Source of the DNA: Odontesthes bonariensis
Taxonomy: Eukaryota > Chordata > Actinopteri > Atheriniformes > Atherinopsidae
Assembly (NCBI RefSeq): GCF_027942865.1
Contig: NC_134526.1
Span: 5,769,284-5,833,283, forward strand
Direction: 5' to 3'
Length of the DNA stretch: 64,000 bases
The position numbers were made by a program, and so were the translations under genes. Of the stretch, positions 13,230 through 30,885 are shown in pieces. The notes under the pieces were generated by a model, which saw nothing but the letters and a program-made list of their open reading frames with translations, was not told the DNA's origin and made no database searches. Positions within the stretch are counted from its first letter, which is position 1, and the number at the start of each line of letters is the position of its first letter.

Positions 13230-13862
13230 TTATACAGTGAATAATCAGATATTCTGATATTATTGTAAAAGTCTGTTGCTCGCAGGCTTTTATTTTGTAA
13301 AAGTCTGTTGCTCGCAGGCTTTTATTTTTGTAAAAGTCTGTTGCTCACAGGCTTTTATTTTGTAAAAGTCTGTTGCTGTCTGCTGTGGAACAGGAAAAGA
13401 AAGTAATCGGCGGATCCACCAAACATGGAGAAGGGTACGGAACTTTTACTCGGCCATTTTCATTTTAAAGTTCTTCCAGACGGCGGAGTCGACAGAACCA
13501 AAGTCATCTGTAAACGCTGCCAAGTTGAATTGTCTTCTCAGCGTAGTAGTTCCAGTCTAAAATATCACTTAAAGGCAAAACACACAACTGATAACAGCAA
13601 GTCATTCAAGGAAACAGACAGTGGAGCGAGGCTTCTGCATAAAAACTACAGAAAGATGCTGATGTTAAAAGTGTGTTTGCACAACAAATGTTATGGCACT
13701 TTCATTCATATGGCAGCACATTTAAAATAAAGCTAAATGATAAAAGCTATACACTACTTTTGGATTCATTTTTGGATTTTGCGTACAAATGAGATTAATC
13801 GTGATTAATCAGGGAAATCATGTGATTAATTAGATTAAACACGTTAATCGTTGCCCAGCCCT
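13230..13862 (+). mobile_element. Non-autonomous hAT element with BED zinc-finger ORF, copy A
   Basis: The right end TTGCCCAGCCCT plus the preceding GATTAATCGTGATTAATC block is shared with copies at 20250 and 46181. The left part holds about four copies of a 38-bp repeat (GTAAAAGTCTGTTGCTCGC). The element encodes the 101-residue BED-finger frame described separately. No transposase catalytic domain is present. Confidence 0.8.
13425..13730 (+). CDS. 101-aa BED-type zinc-finger ORF inside a hAT element
   Basis: Reads MEKGTELLLGHFHFKV..., then ICKRCQVELSS...LKYHLKAKHT: a C-x2-C...H-x4-H finger of the BED class found in hAT transposases and ZBED genes. It ends shortly after the finger (FIHMAAHLK), so it holds only the DNA-binding part. 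A nearly identical frame is intact in the inverted copy at 20351-20656, and a 66-residue part persists at 45849-46049. Expression is unknown. Treat as a transposon-borne ORF, not as a host gene. Confidence 0.55.
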   Translation: MEKGTELLLGHFHFKVLPDGGVDRTKVICKRCQVELSSQRSSSSLKYHLKAKHTTDNSKSFKETDSGARLLHKNYRKMLMLKVCLHNKCYGTFIHMAAHLK

Positions 13863-14510
13863 AATTATAATAAAATTATACAAAAATATTTTAAAAATAG
13901 ACTCCATCATTTGGCTGTGATGTCAATTGAAAAAGAGCTTCTTGACAGCATTAGTCATGACACTGTGATTGATAGATTTTCCAACCTTAAAGTGAGGTGA
14001 CACCGCTTGGTTCTTCCGAAATAGGTTGCTTAGTTAGTAGTCACTTAGTTGTTACCGTATGTTTTTGTGTGAAGTGAATGTGATGTGAGTGGACAGATCT
14101 TTATTCCCCCCATGTCAGGTGTTAAAATCTTTCAGTTTGTCCTCCAGACCACTAGAGACCCCCTGTCCTTGTTCTGTTTAGGGCCCTTCTTAATCCACAC
14201 AGAAAGAGACCTTATTTATTTATTTATTTTATTTATTTATTTGTGTGTTTTATTTATTTATTTTCAAAAGGCATTATTGATATTATTAGCCATGGGTGAT
14301 TACAAAGTGTGGGTTTTTTTGTTTGTTTTTGCTCAAGGATGCATTATTTTAGTGATCAATTTATTTATTTTCTTGCATTTGTTTTTGTTTTAACTCTTTA
14401 CTCCCAAAATAAATGTTGAGTTATCTTCAATATTTGTCTCAGGCTCTCTGTTATCCCTGTCAAGCCAGAGTCTTTTGAAATGAAGAGGTCAAAATTGAAT
14501 GTTGTAGGGC
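13863..14510. other. No gene recognised
   Basis: AT-rich, with TTTATTTATT low complexity near 14210-14270 and 14350-14400. Nothing coding was identified. Confidence 0.5.
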
Positions 14511-14512
14511 AG

Positions 14513-15049
14513 TGTTTCCCAACCTTTTTTGGCCTGAGTACCCCCTCACACATACAACGCGTGCGATGATTCTCCAAAAGTAGAGCAACACAGTGGTTAT
14601 TACATGAAAATCATTTTATTTAATATCCTTAACTTGAACATAAAATTCTCAGGCTTTCTCTCTTTTTTTTAACCTCAGTTGAATTCAACATAAGAATAAA
14701 AAACATTTTCTTGAAATATAAATAAAATAAACCAAAATAGTATAAATACTAAATCAAAATAATCTTCCTTTGTTATCTAACTTAAACAAGTAAAATTTCT
14801 CTTTTTTTAAAGAATACATGAACATAACTTATTTCTCTCTCTTTTTAAGAATACATTAACAGGCCTAACTCATGTAACAATCATCACAAAACAGTCCTCC
14901 ATAAAAGTGCTTTTTAATAGTTACTATCTGAAACAAAACCTTTATCAAAATACTCACTACTGTAGTATAATCTGGTCTTTAGTGAGAGACTTGAGCGTGC
15001 TTGTCTTTCATCAGCTTTGCTAGATGAAAAACACTGTTGGGAAACACTG
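14513..15049. mobile_element. Probable hAT-type MITE (CAGTGTTTCCCAACC ends)
   Basis: CAGTGTTTCCCAACC at the left is mirrored by GTTGGGAAACACTG at the right, about 540 bp apart. The candidate 8-bp flanks do not match well, so the class call is tentative. Confidence 0.5.
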
Positions 15050-15424
15050 TTAGGGGAAAACACTACAAAAAGCAAAACTAATACGGCTCCAAAATGTATA
15101 AATGTACTAGTTCGCCTCAATTATAGTGAGAAATAATGTGCCTCTGTGAGCACTGGGGGCTGGGCCCCCCTAAAGACCAGATCCTAAAATCGCCCCTGGT
15201 TGCATCTGTCACTTTTCCTGACATAGATTTTTAAAATAATGCACATTAGTTTAGTTTTTACCACAATGAGCGCATAATATCTACCTGTGTGGTCTGTTGA
15301 GTGTGTCAGTTAGAGATAATAACACAGTTTTACACTTTATTTAACAGATAACAGTGTTTATCCACACAGATAACGTCCCCAGGAAAGAGACTAGGACGCC
15401 ATTTTGTGCCTCCTCTGTACGCAA

Positions 15425-15441
15425 GTCTCTGTGGCGCAATT

Positions 15442-15481
<40 letters not shown>

Positions 15482-15498
15482 GAGCCCACCCAGGGACG
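15425..15498 (+). tRNA. tRNA-Asn (GTT)
   Basis: A 74-nt sequence that folds as a tRNA. The acceptor strand GTCTCTG pairs with CAGGGAC and position 73 is G. The D arm contains the A box TGGCGCAATTGG and the anticodon loop reads CTGTTAA, giving anticodon GTT. The B box GGTTCGAGCC is in place. A T-run (TTTTTTTT) begins five bases downstream as a Pol III terminator. There is no intron and no CCA, as expected for a eukaryotic gene. All stems look intact, so it is probably functional. Confidence 0.95.
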
Positions 15499-15675
15499 AA
15501 GTTTTTTTTCTTTAATCTTTTAACATGACACTCCGGGCTGGTTATTAGAAAACCCCAACGTCGAAATAAGCGTTTATTTAGCACCCAGTCATGTATTTTT
15601 GGGTGCACCTTCATAGATTTACTTTCTTGTTTTCTGTAACAAAATCTGACAACATTGTTCTCTTTGTTGTTTAAC

Positions 15676-16214
15676 GGTCCGTGTATCATCCGATCATTCA
15701 AGTATTCCTTTCATCTGGCAAACAGAAAAACGAAAAAACGAGTCAAAATTTCGTTTTTCTGTTTTTCTGTTTAACCAAAAAATGGAATATTGGTGTTTGT
15801 TTTCCTATTTTCAGCTCAAAACAGAACAAATGATAAACAGGGAAACCAAAACGAAATAATAAATCTAATTTACGTTCTTGGGTTATTGGTTTCCCCATTT
15901 CCTGCGGTGTCTTTGTGTTGCGTGCGCACATTCTGCGCATACGTGCATGAAGGCTGTATTAGCGTTCCCATGATCCTCAGCGACAGTTACCATGGGGAAA
16001 TCTAATAAAGACAATTTGAATCAATCCTGATATAGATATAGATTTTCATTTCTTCTGAGATATATGTAGATATAGATATTATTTTTTCTGATATATAACT
16101 TCTGTCTATTGTGTTTTATCTTACATGTATAATGTATTATTTCTTCATTTTTCAACTTAATAAAATAGCTGAGTAGTACACAATCTACTTCTCTATCATG
16201 TATTAGTGTTTATT

Positions 16215-16255
<41 letters not shown>

Positions 16256-18628
16256 TGAAGACACACATTTTATATATCGTATGTCTTTTGCAAAATAACC
16301 TATCTTACATCACATATGTTACATACCAGGATATATATATATATATATTCTATTACTGTTAAGCCTACTATGAATATTAAAATACGCTGAATCATGTGTC
16401 TCGTATCATGCCTACATATATGAATTTTGCAGAAACAAAACCCCCGCGAAAATCAGTTTTGTATTCAAGCGAGTTATGATTGATTAAAGCGATACAATGT
16501 AACTTCTCAAAAAGCCCATTATGGAGCTCCCCCTACAGGCTTGGAGGTAATGTACGGTTACACTGTCATAAATACAACACCAGAGGTGGAATGTAACGAA
16601 GTATTTTTACTTCGTTACTGTACTTAAGTAGTTTTTTCTGGAATTTGTACTTACTTAAGTAAAAATAAAAATGCAGACTTTTACTTTTACTCCGTTACAT
16701 TTTGTGACAGCTATCTGTACTTTCTACTTCTTACATTTCTGGAACTGACGTCGTTACTCGTTACATTTAGTCAGTGCTTAATTTGTAAATCATAAGGTGC
16801 CGGAACGCAAAGTACATATGACAGCTCAGGGATGACGAGACGCGCACAGGTCCCGGAACGTATACAGAAAAGGTGCTGAAAACAACATGAAAATGTCCAC
16901 TTGAAACGCTGTGGGACTTACAAGCCTCAATTTCAAATAATATCCATGGTATAAATGTTATCACGATAATTTATAATTATTTTAGGCTAGTACGCAAAAC
17001 ATAGGCAAATGCCCACATCACCACAGGTGGGACTTCAGTATACAGCCAGCAATTAATTTCTCAACAGGTCTAACGTGTAAAAAAAATATTTATTATTCAA
17101 AGATTGGCACGGCGGCCTATTAATAGACAGTATGTTTGCTCACCATATTTAGTTGTTTAAAACACCCCACATCACGAGCCGGATTGTCCTCTACCTCTTG
17201 TTTTCTGCTTTTACTGCGTGTGTCTGTGGCAGTTCTGTGTCCTTTGGCCACCCAGGACCTCACGTACGGGACTGGATTGGATTTAGCCAGGGGGGGTCCA
17301 ACGAGATTTAAGAAGAGTAAAGATGACATGGTGGATGTGAGCAAAGAGCTACGGTTGGGAGTGCAAATCAAGTTCATTTGAGAAATAGCGACCGTAAATT
17401 GAATTTGCTCCGGGGCTAGTCTAGTCACTTGTGGTCGTTTTGCGAGGCTGCAAATCGAAACTTAATCAGGCCAATCAAATCGTGAGGAGCGGGGTCGGAG
17501 GCCGGGCTACCTAGTGACGACAGAGGTGCTACGTTTCAGTGTGTAGTTCCAGAGAATCCATAGACACAGATAGTTTCTCTACTTCAACATGCTACAGTAT
17601 ACATTAGACCATATTTGTTGTACACGCTGCTGGATGTGGTAACAGAATGTTGTTGATAAAAAAAAAATTAAGTCCTATTTTATAAGTTGTTGTTTTCCTT
17701 TTACTGCTCTCAACAGAGCAGTGTTGGAGAATATGTTGGCATGGAAATTACTTAATCCGTTAGTGGTAAATTAGTAAATGTGTTGTCATTCACAGAATTA
17801 GAAGTAGAACTATGCACTGTATTGCCAATCACACACAATATCGCTCAGTACCCAGTACATTTACTTTTGTACTCAAAAGTACATTTAAAAGTTAGTACTT
17901 AGTACTTTTACTTAAGTACATTTTTGGTGTACTACTTTTACTTTTACTTGAGTAAATATTTCGCAGGGTACTTCTACTTTTACTTAAGTACAAGACTTCA
18001 GTACTTCTTCCACCTCTGTACAACACTCTTTCCTTTTCACGTTTCACGTTTGTTGACGAACCGGCGAGGGGTCAGAAGGTGCAAGCTATGTCGACCGAGA
18101 AGAGTAATCAAATGTACCTGGGAGCGTGAGAGGGGTCTATTTGTTTTTGCGGTAGGTGTGCCAGAAAGCAAGTCGAAGTACTTCCGCTCAGCTCTCGGGC
18201 CGCTCCAGCAAAGTTACATAGCGCAGTTTTTCCAATTCAGATCCCCGAAGGGCATAGGAGACAGGCCAATGGTAATATTAAAACTCATTCTAGCCGCACA
18301 ATTTTTTTCAAGCTGTTATTTTAAGGTAGAAATGTTACATAGTATTGCTTTAAATGAGCTGACACTTCATTGCGCCAGCCAGCCAGATTACACTGTTTAT
18401 GATGACCGGGAAACCAATGACCCAAAAACGTAAATTAGATTTAATATTTCGTTTTGGTTTCCCTGTTTATTATTTGTTCTGTTTTGAGCCGAAAATAGGA
18501 AAACAAATACCAATATTCCATTTTTTTGGTTAAACAGAAAAACAGAAAAACGAAATTTTGACTCGTTTTTTCGTTATTCTGTTTGCCAGATGAATGGAAT
18601 ACTTGAATGATCGGATGATACACGGACC
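15676..18628. mobile_element. 2.95-kb DNA transposon with about 200-bp terminal inverted repeats
   Basis: Left arm 15676-15881 (GGTCCGTGTATCATCCGATC...) is the reverse complement of the right arm 18430-18628 (...GATCGGATGATACACGGACC) with few mismatches. The flanks end and begin with TTTAAC, a likely 6-bp target duplication. The interior contains a nested hAT element (16581-18018), a TG microsatellite at 16226-16254 and no recognisable transposase. Without the nested insertion it is about 1.5 kb. Class unknown: long TIRs and a 6-bp duplication are what is seen. Confidence 0.8.
16581..18018. mobile_element. hAT-type element (CAGAGGTGG ends) nested in the long-TIR element
   Basis: Begins CAGAGGTGGAA and ends TTCCACCTCTG. 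It is flanked on both sides by the identical octamer TACAACAC (16573-16580 and 18019-18026), the 8-bp duplication typical of hAT. Subterminal regions are rich in ACTTAAGTA / TTTTACTT motifs, the kind bound by hAT transposases. The interior shows no intact transposase. A related element with the same ends lies at 26501-27512. Confidence 0.88.
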
Positions 18629-18639
18629 TTTAACACCAA

Positions 18640-19714
18640 GCAACTCCTTATACATTTAAATGCCATACAATACAATACAATAAATGCCTTATTTTTTAGT
18701 TACGTTAAATTTAAAGCTCCCATTTAAAGCTCTTCTTTTTTTCTCTCGGTAATTTTGTGCAACAATTATAAGCTCCGTTTTCCGAGGCACAGCGAACGCA
18801 GCATTTTCAAAAACAAAACATCTGCTAGCTAGCAGCAGCTAGCATCGGAGCTGTGCTCAGGTAGCCTCCTTTCTGCGTGTCAGAAAAGCTGCCCAGGTGT
18901 GTTTCTGGGACCTGCCCGGTGAATATACCCGCCCCAGGGTCCAGGTGTTCAGCCTTCAGCCTCTCTCAGGTTCGCAATGCAACAGGGGAATAAGTGCGTC
19001 GCATTAGTTGGTTATTTAGCTAGCTCTCAGTCATCGATGTAACGGCACAACTGTAAGATTAATGTGACAGTGAGTGTCCTTTTTTATTGTTTACTAGCTT
19101 TGTAATTACTCACAGTTTGTTTTACTTGCTGCAAATGTGATGAAATTGAACGTAAAACGGTAGGAACGGAGCCGCTAGCATGCTAAGGCTAGCTACTCAT
19201 TAGCAGTGATTCTGAAGCTGTTATTATTAGCGGATGTTAGCCTGATGGAAATGTGTCAAAAGGCTGCAAAATGAGCAAAGTTGCAAACGTGCTCATTGAA
19301 AATAGCTTCTTGGAGTATTTTACTATGTTAAATACTTAGATTAATGTTTGTGGCACATCGGAAGTTTAGCTGATTCCTTAACATAATTTGGTTTGTAAAA
19401 AAGTCCAAAGCTTTTTAATCAAGAACTTTAAACTTTGAATAATTAAGAAAGAAATTAAAATAGTATTTTTTTCATATACCTATACACTATGGGCCTGGTC
19501 CAGTTCAGATACCACAGCAATGAGCTGGAGTCTGGAAAAAAAAAAAAAAAAAAATACTGTAGATTTGCATATAGCGAATGTTTATTCACTATTTTTATTT
19601 TATTTTATATTTCTTTTATTCTATTCTATTTGCTTGTTTTTACTTTAATTGTTTTCATATCTTTTACTGTATGCTGCTGCAACAAAACAATTTCCCAAAC
19701 TGAGATGAATAAAG

Positions 19715-19800
<86 letters not shown>

Positions 19801-20245
19801 AAGCTACAGAAGATGGAGGTTCTTTCAAATTTAATGTGATTCTGGAAAACTTTACGTGTGAAAGTTAGACGAAAAGCCATTTTCTGTTCTTTTTAAAAAA
19901 AAATATGGGCCACAATAGATGAGGTCCAGATGAAAAACTGCTTTACTTAATCTTGTCACATCTGCACCTCGTGATCTTTTACAGGCTGGAAAGATTCTTT
20001 GATCCTTTATTTTGTTTGTAAAAATGCAAAAAAACAAACCTTTTTGTTGATTTTTATTTTTTTTCACAGTGAGACCAGATCCAGATTAAAAGCCTGAGGA
20101 AGCAGAGGCGTCAGATCTGTAAAGATTATCCCACAGATCGGATCAACCCTTTTAAACACAACTGGTGATTTACAAAGTGTTCATCTTCTCCAAGTAAGTC
20201 TGAAACAGAAAAAGGGCCGTTTCACTGTTTTATGGCACATATTTA
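18640..20245. other. No gene recognised; one TATC microsatellite
   Basis: The segment 18780-19200 is rich in GCTAGC words but has no coding conservation I recognise. A (TATC)n microsatellite fills 19711-19800 just after AATAAAGTATC, as often seen at the 3' tail of fish LINEs. Confidence 0.5.
19711..19800. repeat. (TATC)n microsatellite
   Basis: About 22 perfect tetranucleotide copies. The same motif recurs at 63713-63800 next to an itga2b exon. Confidence 0.97.
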
Positions 20246-20249
20246 AACT

Positions 20250-21768
20250 AGGGCTGGGCAAAGATTAAAATGTTTAATCTAATTAATCACATTTGTACGC
20301 AAAATCCAAAAATGAATCCAAAAGTAGTGTATAGCTTTTAGTATTTAGCTTTATTTTAAATGTGCTGCCATATGAATGAAAGTGCCATAACATTTGTTGT
20401 GCAAACACACTTTTAACATCAGCATCTTTCTGTAGTTTTTATGTAGAAGCCTCGCTCCACTGTCTGTTTCCTTGAATGACTTGCTGCTATCAGTTGTGTG
20501 TTTTGCCTTTAAGTGATATTTTAGACTGGAACTACTACGCTGAGAAGACAATTCAACTTGGCAGTGTTTACAGATGACTTTGGTTCTGTCGACTCTGCCG
20601 TCTGGAAGAACTTTAAAATGAAAATGGCCGAGTAAAAGTTCCGTACCCATCTCCATGTTTGGTTTGAGTTTGAGTTTATTTAAAGCAGGGACAATACATA
20701 TTAATGAACATATACATGTAAATATGCAAGATTATAGCCAATGGCTAATTTCCATCTTTAGTCCCTTCGGCAGATTGATGTCAACAACATAGGATAGTAA
20801 AATCACTAAAACAACAGTAACAACAATTAGAATAGTTAGCCTTCATGGCCAGTGTGAAAAGAGGGAATAATTACAGAGAGAAAACACAATAGGACAGAAA
20901 ATAAAAAATAAAAGCAAGAACAATGAAGAGTTTAGTGGATCATAAAACACATATACATTTTAGGCAGGATTGTGGCAACAGTGCTGTTCCTCCAATAGCC
21001 AAGCTTTAAGATGTTTGGTAAAAGAGGTCAGAGTCGGGAGTTCACGTATTGTGTGTGGTATTGAATTCCAAGTGTGAGAAGCACGAACAGAAAATGTGGT
21101 TTGACTAAAGACACTCTTTCTGAAAGGAACTACACAGTCACCTCTAGAGCCAGCTCTTGTTGATCTGTTTGAGTTTTTTTTCACAAATTCTTGTAATGGA
21201 GGAGGTGCTTTGCCGTGGAAGATTTTGTAAATCAAGATAGCATCGGTGTGTTTAACAGTGTTGTCCCAGTTTAAGCGTTCATGTTTTTTTAGTATCTGAC
21301 AATGATGGTACGTTTTTGGTTTTTTATCTAGTACTTTCAGAGCTTGTTTATAAACCATTTCAATCGGTTTTAGTGTTGTTTTACAGGCCGATGCCCAACT
21401 TGTTAAACAATAGAACATGTGTGACATGATCATAGTGTCAAAGTACAATTTTGCTGACTCAAGAGTTAGATTGTTTCTAATAAACCTAAAGTTGGACAAG
21501 TTGAACTTAATTTTATTTACAATGTTTTTTATCTGTCGTTTGAAAAGAAGTTGTGAGTCAAGAGTGATTCCTAAGTATTTAAACTCTTGTACCACCTCAA
21601 TTGTTTTTCCTTGCACTAAGACGTTAGGATCTGCCGATTACTTTCTTTTCCTCTTCCACAGCAGACAGCAACAGACTTTTACAAAATAAAAGCCTGTGAG
21701 CAACAGACTTTTACAACAAGTCATTCAAGGAAACAGACAGTGGAGCGAGGCTTCTACATAAAAACTAC
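20250..21768 (-). mobile_element. hAT-BED element, copy B, split by a LINE and rearranged
   Basis: The minus-strand right end GGGCTGGGCA lies at 20251 and the 101-aa BED frame at 20351-20656 is intact (MEMGTELLLGHFHFKV...). The element breaks near 20663 and resumes at about 21630 with ...TGCCGATTACTTTC and the AGTCTGTTGC repeats. The intervening about 965 bp is a LINE fragment. At 21719-21768 a piece of the same BED coding region reappears in the opposite orientation, so the locus has also undergone a local inversion or re-insertion. Confidence 0.8.
20664..21628 (-). mobile_element. LINE reverse-transcriptase C-terminal fragment inserted in hAT copy B
   Basis: Minus-strand frame 20960-21616 (218 aa) reads FKYLGITLDSQLLFKRQI, then a thumb/connection region with WASACKTTLKPIE, IFHGKAPPPLQEFV and WNSIPHTIRELPT, ending FTKHLKAWLLEEQ. 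This is the C-terminal third of a non-LTR reverse transcriptase without an endonuclease. It is uninterrupted, so the insertion is fairly young, but 5'-truncated and unable to move alone. Confidence 0.82.
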
Positions 21769-22065
21769 ATCGAATCAAATTTATTTGCAGCACATTTCAT
21801 ATACAGAACAGTTCAAAGTGCTTTACATAAAATAAAAGCATTGCAGCAGGGAGTGGAAGAAGCATTAAAAATACATAAAAGAATATAAAGAGAAACAAAA
21901 TCATTTAAATGAATTTTAAAAACAAGCAACAGTCCAGATAAATTAAAAGATATCGTGCAGATTTCATGCCTAGACACATGAGAACAGAAATGTTTTTAAC
22001 CTGGATTTAAAAATGTCTCCATTTGGTGAAAGTTTAATCTCCACTGGCAGTTTGGATTAATAATG
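21768..22065. mobile_element. LINE 3'-tail repeat
   Basis: The phrase TTATTTGCAGCACATTTC...AAAGTGCTTTACATAAA is a common fish retroelement tail. A related phrase is at 35862-35925 in the protease pseudogene. Confidence 0.5.
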
Positions 22066-22300
22066 GCAGTTTAATAATGAAGGTTGTAAAGTTTGTGGTG
22101 AATCAGAGTTTTTATGCTAACAACAGATTTCTCTTTCGTGTGAACTGCTTTTAACTCCCTGTTTTTTAACTTTTAACTTCTCTGTTTAACAGAGTTGTTT
22201 CCGGCTCGGTTTCCGCCCGGCCTACTGGATCTGAAGCTTCAGGATCGGGAAGCACCGCGAGGAGGCAGCTGCCGGCGGCGCAGCGGGCCTGGTGGACAAG

Positions 22301-28829
<6,529 letters not shown>

Positions 28830-29285
28830 CGGAGGAGGGGGGCGGGGCCTCATGCTGTGCCTCAGCCAGCCGGAGGGGGGCGGGGCTTCTGGGTCGCTGT
28901 GAGCTGAACTACCTGCACACGTGTGGGACGCCAACATGAACTGAATGCTGCTCCGGTTCCTTTAAAGTGTCCTGATCCATGAGGGGACGGAGTTGATAAT
29001 CAGCAGCACTCAGTGAAACACAGAAAATGATCCGATTATTTTCATCTGAACTTTTCACGGGTAAAAAAAAAAGGGACAAATCTGCTGGAAAACTGTAAAA
29101 ATGTGCAGCTTATGGGCGGAGGGATCAGCTGTTTGAGTCGAACTGTAAATGTAGATGTTGTCTGTGAGCAGACTCTCTGTTACGGTTAGTTTTTCCAGTC
29201 CTTCGGTGTTCTTAGAGCTACGTTCACTTACAGGAAGTGACAATCGTAAAAAAAACAAGCCGGTTTATTTTCATTGTAGCAGCTC

Positions 29286-29291
29286 AATAAA
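29286..29291 (+). terminator. Probable stub1 polyadenylation signal AATAAA
   Basis: Canonical hexamer 457 bp after the stop at 28829, followed by a T-rich stretch. It would give a 3' UTR of about 480 nt. Confidence 0.65.
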
Positions 29292-29835
29292 GTTTTTGTT
29301 TTTTTCTGTAAATTTGTCTTCAGCATTAAATCAATGAAGATGGGATGAAATGATTTCCACTATTGAATCATTTCACTACATTCAGGCGCCTTGGTGGGAT
29401 CAGGAGTCGTCCACCTGCAATAAAAAGTCCAGATAATTAAATCCAGATGTTCCGTGGCTGCAGGTGTGTGAATCCAAGCAGCTTCTGCAAACATCTGGGA
29501 AAGAATGTTTCGCTCTCAGGAGCTCAGTGAACTCCAGCCTGGTACCCTGATGGATTTCCTCGCTGCTAAATATTCCGCAGTCAGCCGTCAGTGGTTTTAT
29601 AATTAAGCGGTCGGTCAGGTAAAATGACAGAGCGGGGTCAGAGGTCGCCGACTTTCTGCAGAGTCGGTCGCTACAGACCTCCAACCTTCATGTGGCCTTC
29701 AGATTAGCTCAGGAACAGTGCGTAGAAAGCTTCATGGAATGGGTTTCCATGTCCAAGGTTAAAGGTCACCCCAAGGTCAGAAACCCAAGAGCTACATCTC
29801 AGACCCTGCAGGCCTCAGTTAGCATGTTAAAGGTT

Positions 29836-30160
29836 AAAGTTCATGACAGCACAGACTGAACAGGTATGGCTTGTTTGGAGGAAACCAAGCACAGCGTATC
29901 AGCACAAACACCTCACACCAGCTGTCAAGCACGGTGGTGGAGGGCTGATGATCTGGGCTGGTTCTGCAGCCACCTGGGCACCACCTCTTAACTCCGGCTC
30001 ATGCTTTCGTCTCCCCGTGCAAAGGTCGGGCTGCTCTGAGCTGTATATACAACAGCACGTTTCTGTTTTACCCAACAACACTGTGGGCTCCTTTGAGGCT
30101 CTGCACCTGGCTCATAATAACAGAGTTTCTGCACCTGGCTCATAATAACAGAGTTTCTGC
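29836..30160 (+). mobile_element. Tc1-like transposase remnant
   Basis: Plus-strand codons read VWRKPSTAYQHKHLTPAV then KHGGGGLMIWAG, the block before the second catalytic Asp in Tc1/mariner transposases. A tandemly repeated GCACCTGGCTCATAATAACA lies at 30105-30150. The fragment is broken. The flanks 29330-29830 and 30160-30590 show nothing recognised. Confidence 0.72.
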
Positions 30161-30589
30161 ACCTGTCCCCAGCTGTGAGCTGCTTTTCTTCCTCCCTCTG
30201 ACGGTGAGTTACAGAGCAGCTATCCGTCTGTCTCTCCTCTCTTTCTCTTTCTCCTGTCTTAAACCTTTTTCACTTAAAGTCTCTCATGAAGAAAGGTTCA
30301 GACGGGCCTGATTTTACCGGCAGATTTACCTGCTGCACCTGACAGGTTTCCCGTTTGGTTTTGGGTGTTTTTTTCCTCTGAGTTGCTGCTGCTCAGTCGC
30401 TCCTTAAGCTAACGAATCAGATGTTTTGCAGCGTTTCAGCCGACTGAACTGCTTTGTCTTCATCTTTGGACTGTTTATTCTCCGGTGTTTTCCTCCTGGT
30501 TGTTGATTTAAGACAAACAGTTTTCTTCTTCTCTGGTTTCTGTCGACAGCCTGACTCTGTTTCTGTCTCATCAGGACACTTCTGGCTGG

Positions 30590-30885
30590 TTTATAACAGA
30601 CATATTAACCATCAGAAGTAACATGGTCCTTTTGTTCCCACGGCCATAAGGCTTTTTAACAGGGACTGCTGATTTTTTTTTTTTTCTTTTTTTTTTTAGT
30701 CATTTATTATTATTATTATTAGTTAGTAGTAGTATTTTTTATTAGAATTGTTATTATTATTATTATTGTTGTTAATATACAATCATTGTAAATATTAATA
30801 ATTTTTTGAGCTACTTGACTAATTTGAATTTCCCCCATTGGGGGATAAAGTATTTATTTTATTTTATTTTATTTTATTCATTGCA
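30590..30885 (+). mobile_element. LINE 3' tail with TTATT/TTTTA runs
   Basis: Ends CCCCCATTGGGGGATAAAGT followed by TATTTTATTTTA, the 3' terminus common to several fish LINEs. Internal TTATTATTA low complexity. Confidence 0.55.

Noticed and set aside
17120-17428. Possible gene inside the nested hAT (about 100 codons on each strand)
   Set aside because: No similarity to transposase catalytic motifs or host domains was visible, and both strands are open equally.
18780-19200. Possible CpG-island promoter
   Set aside because: GC content is only moderate and the sequence is dominated by GCTAGC words. No downstream coding exon on either strand supports a promoter.
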